From Lepiota brunneoincarnata (Eukaryota > Basidiomycota > Agaricomycetes > Agaricales > Agaricaceae): a DNA stretch of 64,000 nt. The position numbers and the translations under genes were made by a program. Position 1 is the first letter of the stretch; each line of letters begins with the position of its first letter. The DNA is taken from the NCBI GenBank assembly GCA_023014365.1, contig JAEBUN010000008.1:496001-560000 (forward strand), given 5' to 3'. A model generated the notes under the pieces. That model had not been told where the DNA came from, ran no database searches, and saw only the letters and a list, made by a program, of their open reading frames with translations. Shown here piece after piece: positions 24,412-35,329 of the stretch.

Positions 24412-27400
24412 ATGTCCTCGAAGGTGGACTATGGGGATGGAGCAACCTTTAGCCTACCAATACACACGAGACAAACAAGAAACCGGTCGCGTCTGCGATT
24501 TCTGGTTTACCTCGCTCTACTTTCTGTAGCTGCTACTCTCTCGACGGTTCTCCCCACTCCGTGGTCTCTCTTCGGTCGTACATTTACAAGGCCGGTCACT
24601 CTCGATCCAGCCTCGGAGTGGCAGGATAACACTTGGCCAATTCGTCAACAGACACCATGGGATATCTCGACGGACTATCCGTACCCCCGTTCGTTGGAGT
24701 ACGATGTCACGGAGGGGACGTGGTTGCGACTGGATGTTCACCCAGTTTCCGGTGATATTATCTTTGACATGATTGGCGATATCTACTGTCTTCCGGGCCG
24801 TGAAGCGTTCAAAGCTCATGTTGGGGAGGAGATGGTCAGGGCGCGTCCAGTGCTTTTGGGTGTTCCTTTTGATTCGGATCCGCACTTCTCTCCGGAGGGT
24901 AGTCTATTTGTGTTTAGGAGCGATGCTGGATTAGGGGTGGAGAATATATGGGTTGCGGAGTGGAAAGGATGCGAAGCGATGGATATCCGTGCTGCAGATA
25001 CGGAGAACCAAGAGCTCAAGACTGCTTTGCGCCTTAAAACCCACGAAGAAGATTTACTTAGAAAAGGTGTCGCCGAGACGACGCGCAGAAAGTACAACAG
25101 ATTGGTCAGAGAAGGGCGCGCTGGGGGTATGTTTCGAAACGCGTCTTGTTTGGTAGACTTAAACTCACGGGTTCGCAACAGCTCACAGAGTGACCAATGA
25201 AACGTATAGATGGGTATCAGACGCCAGATTCCACCCTTCCGGGTCTAAAGTCATCGCTACAAAATGGTATACGTCTTCTCGCTCCTTGGGAGCCGGTGAG
25301 GGTTGGGAGTATGAAGTCCCGTCGCTGGAGAGTCTGCACCACCATCAGAAGCCCATTGAAGTCGGCAGCGGATCCCGTGTCCTGGGTCGTTCCTTGCCGC
25401 CGGGCTGGACGGTTGATGATTATGGAGAGCAGCAGATTGGACCAGAGCAATTGATTTGGCACGGCCATGACACTATTATTTTCTCGAAGAACGTCCGCGA
25501 TGCTAGTGCGTTCGAATACAGCAAGGGTAAGGTTACACAGTTCAGATACTCACTGTATACCCCGTGTTCTGACAGATGTTAAAGATGTCCATCGCGGGAT
25601 CTACTCTATTTTCCAGAAAAACCTTACAACAGGGAGAACAGAAACACTCGTCGACGCATCCCCAGGTGGTGCTAGTCGACCAGAGCTTTCACGTGATGGT
25701 CGCACTCTCGCTTTTGTTCGTCGAGTTAGGGACAAGGAGGCACTAGTTCTCAAGTGTGTCTTTTTAGTGCATTGGAATGTAACTATCTTCTAACGCATCT
25801 TTGTAGAGATCTCCAGACTGGCAGTCTATATAACGTTTGGCACGGGCTAAGCTATGATCTGACGGCTATATCTGCACCGATGGGGACCTACCCTTCTTTC
25901 GCCTTTACCCCCTCTGACGATGCTGTCGTCATATGGGCAGCGGGTCAGATATTCACGGTTCCCCTCAAGATGAATGAGCAGGGAGAGAAAGTCGCTGCCG
26001 AAAAGGATCCTTCAGCCATTCCCTTCATTGCTCATGTCGAGAAGAACCTTGCCAAGACTCTGCGCGGAGGAGCTGATATCCTCGAACAGGAAACACATGG
26101 AACGCAACGTATTCGTTCCTTCAGGGACCTTCGTGTAGATGAAAGTGGCGAACGAGCTATTTTTGAAGGTGCTGGGATGACCTATATTCACGAGATTCAG
26201 TCCAAGCGGACCCGCGAAATTCCTCGTGCAGATAAAAATGCACCATATTTCTCGCCTAGCTTTGTGCATGGAAGGAAAGAGTTCATCATTCATGCCCGTT
26301 GGTCAGACACCAAATTCACATCCTTCGAGCTGGCCAACCTCGACACCGGTGTTGCACACGAATTCGAAAATCTCCCATTGGGTAGATACTTCTCCCCCGT
26401 CATCTGTGAATGTCCAGGCCCACGGAGGCGTCTGGCATTTGTCAAGACAGCAGGTGATATCCTCACTGGTGATATTGTTGCGACCGCCGACCCTGGACTT
26501 TACATTGCCGATATCGAACTACCTTCCACAGATAGCGAGAATATTCCCATCTTAAACCTCAGATTCGTTCCTTCCGAAATCGATCCAGACGATCGCGTGA
26601 ATATGCAGTTCGTCGAGGGAGGCGGGAAATTGACCGTTCAGCAATCGCAGCGTGCTTTCACCATTGATCTTCAAAGCAGGGACTATAAACACAGAACGAT
26701 TGCATCCGGACGCATGTCTAGTGAGATAACCGTATCACCCGCTTTTCAAGGGGGGGTACCAGAATTTGTTGCTTTTGTCGACTTTTTCCACGTTTACGTC
26801 GCGCCTGGCAGTTCCATTAAGGGCGACGAATCGCTGTGGTCGAAACCTCTCGACGCAACTAAAGGACTTGTGAGATTGAGTCTGGATGGTGGGCATGGTA
26901 TTACGTGGGACAGGAGTGGGAAGAAGGTATTCTGGTTCCTTGGTATGTGCACCTGATGAGAAGACATGGTGGTTAACTAAAGCCTAACCGTTTCCAAACA
27001 GGATCCTACTTACACTCATTAGAAGTGTCCAAGCTACGGACTTGCACTTCGGAAATTCAGCAGGATCACTTGAACTTTGGGATCTCGTGCGTAAAGAAAC
27101 TCTTGGAGCATCAAGAGGTAGTAGTTGAACATACCACCGATATCGCGAGACTCAAAAAGGAAACTGCATCTTTGCAACATGTTCACAAAGAGTGGCTTAA
27201 TCTGCAGGATGATTCAGATGTTCTGGTCATCACGAATGCTACGATCCTAACAATGGCCACGGGCAAAGTTGAGAATGATTTGATCCATGACGGTGTCCTT
27301 GTAACTCGCGGCGGTGTGATCGAATCAGTTGGCTCAATGTCAAACAATATGGACATTCCGATCCGAGCGCGGACGATTGATGCCCGGGGAGGTAAGTCAC

Positions 27401-28871
27401 ATAGGCTGCACGGGTTTCCGATAGCTTTCTGACATTTCCTCCAAGGTTTTGTGATTCCCGGATTCATTGATGTTCATGCCCATTGGGATGGTTTTAGTGT
27501 CAGGTATCCCGCTAAGTCTTGGGAAATGGAGACATTCCTCGCTTACGGTGTTACAACTCTGCACAAGTTAGTGTGCACGTATCTAAACAAAACCTACTCT
27601 TCTTCTGACCCGTCAAATACAGTCCTAGTGCAGATAACGTCGACGGATTCGTTGAACGCAGCCGCATCGAACGTGGCCAGCTGATCGGACCCCGGATTTA
27701 CACTGTAGGTGATGTCATTTACGGCGCCGGGGCCTATCCGATCCATCAAGATATCGTGGACCAAGACGAAGCAAACTCTGCGTTGTTGAGGATAAAGGCT
27801 GAAGGTGGACCTGCGAGTATTTCATACAAGAATTATAATCTGCCCTCCCGGTATGTAAATTGGATCATCCGAAGGGGGTGGGTGAGGCTGAGTTTCGTGC
27901 CGTAGCGCTTCGCGGCAGAGGCTTTTGCTTGCTGCCACCAACTTGTCCATGCTTTGCGTTCCAGAAGGTGGGATGAATTACGACTGGGATTTAACGTACA
28001 TTATCGATGGTATGCGATTTCCGACCTCGAGCTTTCTAGTTTCTCAATCTGTTCTACCGACAGGCATGACAACGGTCGAGCATGCACTCCCAGTCCCAGT
28101 TTTGTATGACGACGTCCTCACGCTTTTTGTGTTGAGTGGTACCGGGTCAACCCCGACACATATCGTGAACTACGGTGGGGCTTTCGGTGAGCAGTTTGTT
28201 TGGGCTAACCACGATGTCCCCGACGACCCCAAGTAAGCCCTGTACTTGATCCATCTAGTAACATCACCTAACGCTCCAAAAGGTTGCGTAGATTCACGAG
28301 GCATGATATTTTGGAACGTGCTACGGAGTCAACCGCGAGGCCACTAAACTGTAAGCCCTATTGCTAGTAATGTCCTATGGATTCCTTCTCATCCCAACTT
28401 CCGTTGTTAGCGTATGCTTTGTTCAATACATCAGCATCAGTAGCCAAGATGGTCGAAAAGGGTCTGCTCACTCACATCGGTGCTCATGGCGAACCTCCTC
28501 TTGGGGTCAACTACCACGCTGAGATGTGGTTCGCTAGAGCAGGGGGATTGAGTAACTATGAGGTAAAAACAACATAGTTTGGTTACTCGGAAACGCCTGT
28601 TGATGTCAATCTCCAGGTAATTCGTGCTGCCACTTCTTCCGGAGCCCGAACGCTTGGGATGTTTACGTCTTTGGGCTCAATTTCTGAAGGGAAACTAGCG
28701 GATTATCTCATTTATCGACCCGGAGTCGATCTCCTAAACGGCGACATCTCGGGAACGAAGGAGCTGGCCTACGTAGCCCGTGGGGGTCGGCTCTGGGACA
28801 GCTCTACAATGGAGGAAGTCTGGCCCAACAAAGGCAGAAAACAGGAGATGCCTCCTATCAATGCTGAGTAA
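24412..28871 (+). CDS. Membrane-anchored TolB-like propeller / amidohydrolase fusion
   Basis: This is a large multi-exon gene of well over 1000 residues. The ATG at 24412 (MSSKVDYGDG) is preferred; an in-frame ATG at 24298 would add 38 residues. A single transmembrane helix (LRFLVYLALLSVAATLSTVL) follows about 30 residues in, suggesting a type II anchor. The middle is a PD40/TolB-like beta-propeller (HPVSGDIIFDMIGDIY, SDPHFSPEGSLFVFRSD, ARFHPSGSKVIATKW, SRPELSRDGRTLAFV, FTPSDDAVVIWAAGQIFTV). The C-terminal third is an amidohydrolase: ITNATILTM, DARGGFVIPGFIDVHAHWDG (HxH metal site, split by an intron), FLAYGVTTLHNPSADN, TTVEHALP, KGLLTHIGAHGEPPLG, TLGMFTSLGSISEGKLADYLIY. The introns I tested restore frame. 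The enzyme probably cleaves a cyclic or peptide-like amide; its substrate is unknown. Confidence 0.82.
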
Positions 28872-29517
28872 ACAGAAGATGAAGGCATAATAATTCGATT
28901 TGTATGGGAATATATTGACTTGAGTAGTGAAGCCTGGGAGACATTAAGTTATGGCCAAAAACTCCCAGCCGCTGCTTTGATGCTGTTTTTGTTTATGGAT
29001 CTGAGATATTTGAATTTCAGCATTGAAAAGAGTTGCACAGCAGGTGGCGTCGTCATATTGTATAGCTGGTGACAAGACATCAAACCCCTCAAGTTGATTC
29101 CTGGATCCAATCTAGATTAAGTAGCCTGACTTGCCTGATACGATAGGGCACCCCTCGGTACTCCTTTACTGACCCTAGAGCATCAACCATCCCACCTATA
29201 GGTTGGAACGACAAAGTTCCATTTCCAGAAGACAAGGGACATCGGGCACACATCTGGACCTCGGGAAGAAAGAACCCCGTCCAGGATATATATTACAAAC
29301 ACACGCAGCCCCATCTAAGGCGAGTCTGACTAATCGTGCATGTAAACAGAAGACCCCATAATGGACTTGTGGTGTGGTGAGGTGGTGAGACTTGTTTGAG
29401 CCGGTAGTACACACACATATATATAGGGGGACGCATGGAGAAGTGTTCTCACCTTATTCTGACGATCGCATCTACTACGACTTTGGTTAGCACACTCAAC
29501 TTTCATATCGGTTCGAA
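28872..29517. other. Intergenic region upstream of the MIF-like gene
   Basis: About 650 bases hold the amidohydrolase 3' flank and the MIF promoter. A short TA-alternating stretch (acacacatatatatag) sits near 29410-29426, about 100 bases before the start codon, and could serve as a TATA-like element. No gene is supported. Confidence 0.4.
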
Positions 29518-30108
29518 ATGCCGTCTCTCGAACTTGTAACGAACGTCAAGGTATTGTCAGGGAGTTCTCCAAAGCTAGTCCGCTATTCAGTAACGACACC
29601 CACGTAGATCAGTGATCCCAAGGCCTTCGCTCTGGAATTCTCCAAAGTGAAGTTCAAGGATATCTGGTTCAACTCAAGGTACTGAAGTGTTTTCCGTACA
29701 AAAGTTTGGAGCCGAAGTGCTCGGAAAGCCGGAGGGATATATTACGGTTCAATATCACTACAACGAAACAATCACCTTTGGGGGTACCTTTGACCCCGCC
29801 TTTACGCTCAAAATTGTATGTCTCCTCTTGCTTTCTTATTTGTCACTGGAGAAGTTCTGAATATGATGACTAGATCAGCTTGGGTAACCTCGCGCCCCAT
29901 CAAACTGAAATATACAGCAAGAAAATATCGGAATGGTTGAACGAAAAGTTGGGCCTTCGGAATGACCGTGGATATATTGTCTTCCAGGATCCCGGAAACT
30001 CCGGTATTGGGTAAGTGTTCTGAGTGATTTGGACAATCGTCAGGCTAACCCATATGTTTCCCCAGATACCAAGGGACGACTTTTGCGACCATCTTCGGCA
30101 AGCCATGA
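29518..30108 (+). CDS. Macrophage migration inhibitory factor (MIF)-family tautomerase
   Basis: This is a small tautomerase-fold protein of 120 residues. Exons are 29518-29550, 29608-29646, 29705-29815, 29874-30010 and 30066-30108 (363 nt). The N-terminus M-PSLELVTNVK places the catalytic proline directly after the initiator methionine. The conserved lysine is in LGKPEGYITV. Further family marks are the FGGTFDPAF loop, the SLGNL segment, and RGYIVFQDP with the C-terminal GTTFATIFG. In animal MIF the corresponding DPAFTL position holds a CxxC motif; here both cysteines are absent, so thiol-oxidoreductase activity is not expected. There is no signal peptide. It is probably a cytosolic keto-enol tautomerase-like protein; its natural substrate is not known. 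Confidence 0.88.
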
Positions 30109-30243
30109 AGCGGAGGACTGGTACCAACCAGTCCGAGCACACTTCGCGGTAGAGAGTGAAATATGTACCATATGATTGATATACGGAGACGAGTAGAACG
30201 TGTATTATGGAATCGAAAATTGAAAGCTAAAGAGACATCTCTC

Positions 30244-31923
30244 TTACGCACCCGTCCATCTATTCATGTGCTGGGAACTAAACTCCAGAGCTCCCAGGCT
30301 CTGCCAACTTCGTTCGCGAGCGATGTCATACCACCCATTCTCCGACGGGGGATCGACGGCTGAATCAACCGACGCTAGGGATGTAGTTTCCGCATCGGCC
30401 CATGGATCATCATATCCCGCTTCCGTGGCCGCCGCAAAAATGTCATCTGGGATGGGGGACAAAGGTCGTGACGACATCTGAGACGAGGCTAACGATGCCG
30501 ACTTCGGGGGTGGGGGAGCAGATGCGGCAGACTCGAGAAATGACGAGGAGAAATCGAGGGTCGGCATGATGAACGAAGATGACGGCTCAGTGTAATCTGT
30601 ACTTGGCCCATTTGCGTGCTCGACTTCATATGGATCATCTGCGGACGACAAGACCGACATTTCATCCATATCGTCAAACCTGACTTCCTCCAACGAGCAC
30701 CATCCGGTACCACCCTCACCAATCACGGATCTGACCTCCGATTCAGTCCAGCCAACAAATTTCACCTCCAGAAGAGTAGGTATCCCAGCTCCTGCGCCCC
30801 CTTGGCCATACACTGAATACTTCGCACCACGGCCCCACACGCCTGCTTGACTAAGTCTGGAGACCAGGCTCGATACGCGGGCAGCGTGAGTGTCATGGGA
30901 GTCGCGGAGTGGCAGGAAAGTAGATAAGGGCGGGAGGAGGTTGGGCAGGTCGCTCAAGAGGATTGGATCAAGCGGGAGAGGAGCTCGCGAAGAGGGGGTT
31001 GGGACAAGGGGAACGAGGAGGTAGGTAGTGACGGGGGCAATTACATGGTGGAAATAATGAGCCAGCTCATCCTCAACTTCGGTTGGAAAAACAATGTCGG
31101 CGATGGGATCCCTAGCCCTAATCATTTCCTTGCTTTTCCTTTTGACTGCAGAAGCATTTTCCGCCTTCCTCCTCTTAGCTCGTTTCGTTGCGGATCCTTT
31201 CCTCAGGTCGAGATCAGCTTCATAGAAAGCACGGCCAATGACAGGAACATTATCGACAAGATTCTGGAATATTGGGCGGGCCGTGGAGAAATTTCTTGCG
31301 GCTCCTAAGCCAACATTGGTGGCAACTCGAACACCCGGCGCGGGAGGACGAGGCAGGAAGATATTGCGGGGGCCCGAGGATAAGGCAGCCCGTGCGTGGA
31401 AGGAGAGCCCGGACTTGATGGTAGGAGCTGCACCAGGGTGCAAAGACCGAACAGCCTGGGCTCCATGATTGGTAACGTAGGTAGGGACTCTGTTCCCGGG
31501 TGCCGTGAGTTGGGTGAAGAGGCGAGAAAGCAGGTTCCGAGATTGAGTGAAAAGCCTGTGTGGTGGAGAACGTGAGGGTTTTGGCGGATATGGACCGAGA
31601 CCATGAGCGGGAGGAACTGTAGAAGAGGCATGGCGAATTTGCATGCCTCCATGGAGTTTATTTCTGGCGGCCTGGCCTGGGCCATTATGCCCGCCATGGT
31701 GAGAGATGGCATTGGCAGCCTTGCGTGCCGTAGCACGGGCGACTGCAAGTACCATCTTGGCTGTTGTGCGCACGACTAGTAGAAGCTGGAGATGGAGGTG
31801 GAGTAGAGTGGTGGCGGGTAAAGAAACCAATATAAGCCATCGCTTGAGCCACTTCCATATATGGTAAAGGGATACAAGAGCGCCGATAACTTGCGTGGTG
31901 GTGGTGCCGGAGTGGCTGTGCAT
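30244..31923 (-). CDS. Uncharacterised protein, possibly mitochondrial
   Basis: This is a long uninterrupted open frame (559 residues from the ATG at 31923; 503 from the ATG at 31755). I recognise no catalytic domain. The second ATG starts MVLAVARATARKAANAI, an arginine/alanine-rich amphipathic stretch like a mitochondrial presequence; the upstream 56 codons include a hydrophobic segment and could instead be leader. The middle contains ARNFSTARPIFQNLVDNVP and a basic stretch (KRAKRRKAEN.., KRKSKEMIR). The C-terminal half has a folded-looking block LLSDLPNLLPPLSTFLPLRD, GVWGRGAKYSVYG, LEVKFVGWTESEVRSVIG, followed by an acidic, serine-rich tail. Codon use and length support a real gene. From memory such proteins are conserved in basidiomycetes under inconsistent names; I cannot verify that here. 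It converges on the MIF gene with 135 bases between stops. Confidence 0.7.
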   Translation of the reverse strand: MHSHSGTTTTQVIGALVSLYHIWKWLKRWLILVSLPATTLLHLHLQLLLVVRTTAKMVLAVARATARKAANAISHHGGHNGPGQAARNKLHGGMQIRHASSTVPPAHGLGPYPPKPSRSPPHRLFTQSRNLLSRLFTQLTAPGNRVPTYVTNHGAQAVRSLHPGAAPTIKSGLSFHARAALSSGPRNIFLPRPPAPGVRVATNVGLGAARNFSTARPIFQNLVDNVPVIGRAFYEADLDLRKGSATKRAKRRKAENASAVKRKSKEMIRARDPIADIVFPTEVEDELAHYFHHVIAPVTTYLLVPLVPTPSSRAPLPLDPILLSDLPNLLPPLSTFLPLRDSHDTHAARVSSLVSRLSQAGVWGRGAKYSVYGQGGAGAGIPTLLEVKFVGWTESEVRSVIGEGGTGWCSLEEVRFDDMDEMSVLSSADDPYEVEHANGPSTDYTEPSSSFIMPTLDFSSSFLESAASAPPPPKSASLASSQMSSRPLSPIPDDIFAAATEAGYDDPWADAETTSLASVDSAVDPPSENGWYDIARERSWQSLGALEFSSQHMNRWTGA

Positions 31924-32566
31924 CTTAATAAAGGAAAGTCCAGCAAACTGCACATCTTATAAGGCTGAACCCCGCTTTGACCGACCACGCTAAACAAGAG
32001 ATATTCCAGACGTTGCGCTGTCCAAGCAAGCTGAAATTTCACCGAGGCCATGTGCTTCGAACGTAGTGACAGCTCAGGACAATATCAACCGCGTTGGCGG
32101 TCAGAGCGAGTCACGCTTACGGGGCACGCACAAAATAGACCAGGCAACATGGAACTAGAACACAAGCAGGAAAAGTCAACTCAAACGGAGTTCACACTCG
32201 GAATTGTAGGGGAGGAGGGCGAGCATCTTGGATGCGCCATCTATAGGGCAGAGGCGATCCAAAGAGTCGTTTAAAGGCATTTGGGCGTTGTAGACTACCA
32301 TTTGTACCATAGCTGGATAAAGTCCGTCATAGGAGCAAGCCTTTGGGACTATAAAATGATTTTTAAAAAGAAAGACAATGAGTAGACCGCACATTCGCTT
32401 CCCCGATGACACAAAAAGAGTGGTGGGAATCAGGAGGACAATTGTGCTCCTCACTTAGGACGCCCTTACGTAGCCCCCTAACTACGACGCATTGACCAAT
32501 AAATAAATAAAGTTATTGTGCCCTGTAGCAGCAATTTCATATCAATCACACAACTAAGTATAGGAA
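31924..32566. other. Intergenic region without supported gene
   Basis: This is the promoter side of the uncharacterised minus-strand gene and the 3' flank of the first TauD-like gene. A 74-codon open frame (32050-32274) has no recognisable content. The 32490-32560 segment is A/T-rich. Confidence 0.4.
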
Positions 32567-33969
32567 TCACTTCGTCATTCCACCCGCCGTCCTCCTAATC
32601 TCAGGATCAAGAGGGAACCGCTGATCCTCGGGCCCGATAGAATATAGCCTCTGCCATATTGGCTGAAGGTAGCTGGGCGTCTTCCAAGCCAATTCATCAT
32701 TCCTTAACCACAGCCGAATCAGGTGTCGACTGCCAGTGTCCAGTCAGTGTCCAAATTCTTTTTGTTTGAAGCACCAAATCACTCACGTATGTTCTGGGCT
32801 ATCTCGGAACGCATCTCGGGCATGAAGTAAACCCATGCTGTTGATGTACTGGATATCGCCCTTCTGGAAGTTCAGTCCCAGAGAATACTTCTCCGCGGTG
32901 TAGTGCAAGGCGTCCAACGCTTCTGCTTGGGCCTCTGTGATGGGCGGGATGTTTGGAGAGCGCTTTTGCTTGCCATACCCAGTGAAATGACGACGCGAGT
33001 ATTGGATGACAACGTGGCCATCCTCGTAATACAGCAGAGGTCTTTTAGTATATGGCGGGTCTCTACCGAAACTGTGGGAATCGTAGTCAGAATTCGTCCT
33101 GTGAATGAAGAGACAAACTTAACCGACCTGTCTAACGGCCATTCTTCTGCCAACGTATGAATCAGATCTGGCCGAGTGGCAGCCAGCTCATTATAAACCC
33201 TTGGCCCGCTGCTGATACGTGAGGTTCCGCCCTCAGTAGCATTGTCCAACGCGAACAAGGCGATCAAGTCGCCAACATCTGTATGGAACACTTGTTTATC
33301 CGTGGTATATGCCGAGTTACCAATGCCACCCTTCTCGTGTGCATGACTGACAGTCAAGTCCTTGATATGTGCAAGGACGGCGCCTGTAGCGTCCTGTTTT
33401 CCTCTTGCAGAACCAACGTGTGACGAAATACCTTGGAAACAATCGAGTCAGTTGAATCAAAGTATTAGTTCGGCGAGGGCTAGATCTCGTTGCCTTACCA
33501 GCATAAATGATGGCGAGTTGAGTACGGGTGTACTTATCAACGTCAATGGTCCTCAATACGAAAAACCCTCGACCTGTGTAGAGTTCCTTGGCCAAACCGT
33601 AGAGAGCGGCGCCCAGCTTGGGGAGAGGGAATGTTTCGCGACTGACATAGCCCAACTGTTTGTTAAGGCCTGAAAAGAATGTGTCAGGTCTGCACGCTCA
33701 TGAGATAATTGCCTTTGCGCACTTTCAAAGTGCTTCAGAGCGTCGTCGATTTCTCGGAGTTCATCCCCACTGAGTTTGTATACCCATTGGTCCTCGTTCG
33801 TCCAATCTTTGCCTTCCCAGACGATTGGACCTTCGACTTTCTGGGGGAAACCAGGGGGCAGAGACATCTTAAGCAAGCCGGGGTTCTCGGCCATGCGGCG
33901 AGCAGTGCGTGCATGGTATTTGGCCAGGTCGGGGTGGTATTCGATATCCGGTTGGGTCTCGACGGTCAT
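32567..33969 (-). CDS. TauD/TfdA-family 2-oxoglutarate dioxygenase, copy A
   Basis: This is a predicted Fe(II)/2-oxoglutarate dioxygenase in about five exons. The start is MTVETQPDIEYHPD at 33969 and the stop TGA at 32567. The N-terminal region has VEGPIVWEGKDW and LGYVSRETFPLP, followed by a RGFFVLR block. The iron site is HTD in QVFHTDVGDL, with the distal histidine in GLLHARDAF. The 2-oxoglutarate arginine lies in the RHLIRLWLR block. The introns tested (for example donor GTGCGC in HFE|S) restore frame. It shares the same architecture and most motifs with copy B about 1.4 kb away, on the same strand, so the two arose by tandem duplication. The family's oxygenases act on small sulfonates, herbicides and secondary metabolites; the substrate here is unknown. 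Confidence 0.82.
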
Positions 33970-34070
33970 CGTGTTCGTTTCAACGAGGGTCCTTCAGGAG
34001 ACAAAGCCAGATAAAATCCAAATCGAGTCTTGAACAGAAACGAAACCAGCAAGAGGTGGGAGGCGGCTTA

Positions 34071-34440
34071 GATATATGTGCGAAGGAAATGCAATTTCTG
34101 CACGTACTCCAAAGTTGGAACAGACCAGAAACGGGTCTCAATACCTTTTGGATATATGTCCACACCATAACCGTTGACAAATCCGGAGTAGAAATACCCA
34201 CTCCGTCCTTGAGCGACGGCCTCCAATACCAACCCCACTAGTGCGAGATGATGAATCTCTGTACTCTTCTCATTCCGCAGTCCGTCTTTCCACACACCCC
34301 AAATAAATCCCCGATCACTCTCGCACATGCCTGTGGGATGGACGACCGTTCTTCGCATAGGCCGGCACTCGCAGACAATGCATGTGGGCTTATATGCACT
34401 TGCGCCTTTTGCAACGGGTTTAGCATTAAACACACCTGTG
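34071..34440 (-). pseudogene. Possible remnant of an NAD-dependent epimerase/dehydratase-like gene
   Basis: Between the two dioxygenases, minus-strand frames contain GVWKDGLRNEKSTEIHHLAL followed by a VGLVLEAVAQGRSGYF stretch, which resembles the IYGxGxGLxNxxSxQIPxLVxxxLxxGxAGYVG segment of fungal nucleoside-diphosphate-sugar epimerase-like proteins. The expected N-terminal GxxGxxG cofactor site, the YxxxK catalytic pair and a closed C-terminal half are not found nearby, and overlapping frames of similar length occur. If the match is real, this is a fragment. It may equally be chance similarity. Confidence 0.25.
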
Positions 34441-35329
34441 TCCAGGAGACTAGAATTGCCATGGAGCGAGAGCCGTTAGAGTCCTATGCTGCGGCGTCGG
34501 ACATCCGTGGGGGTCCCTTGTTGCTTCACACGGGGAGACTACAAGGGAGTCAAACCGAACAACCGTGGCAAGCGACCACAGCTCCCCCTGACGTTTCTTG
34601 CGGTCTCAACGAATAAAGCAAAGGTGTTTGGGAGTCTATCGAAGATAGAACAGTATAAACGGGTCAAGAATCCGATCCACTTAAGAGCCTAAGACTGGCT
34701 GAGAAAAATCTCCAAACCTTGAAGCACTTGGCACATAACATGTGAGGTGCTGGTGATCCATTGTGGGAGAACCCTGTACAACGAGTGACGAATAGGCGTG
34801 GTGAGAATCGTTTGCGGAATGGTCGTGGTGGGTATGAGAGAGCAAAATTTGGTGTGTGAATGGGATATCTCAGGGCCAGATAGGCTCTATGTTATTTATG
34901 ACACTGCACCCCTACTTTCTCAGGGCTTGGGCACTGTATGAGAAAACAAACTGTGAACTCTCTAAATGCTCCACCATTGAAATCAATTCAGTTGTGATGT
35001 ACCCATCCAGCAATCAGCACCATTGAATTGGGTCAGGAACTAATTACCGGTGGTGGTCGCGCCTTGGCATCATCGAATGCGACTCACGCACGACACTGGA
35101 GTTTAAACTCCATCAGCGCGGGACGCCGTCTTCAGTTGCCTTTGAGTTCTAGCGAAGTAACGAGCAGTTGTTTTATCCCATTCACGTCGCTCAAGCGATG
35201 AGAAAGGAAGATTTTACCAACACCATGGGGATAGGGGCTGTTTTTTGTGTACATGACTCATTTGGACGAAGAGTTTCAAGGCTTCAATTCATTGTGAAGG
35301 CATTATGATTACATAGACAGGTAGCACTG
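34441..35329. other. Spacer between tandem dioxygenases
   Basis: No supported gene. This is the promoter-proximal sequence of copy A plus the 3' flank of copy B. I see nothing that looks like a duplicated dioxygenase fragment. Confidence 0.45.
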
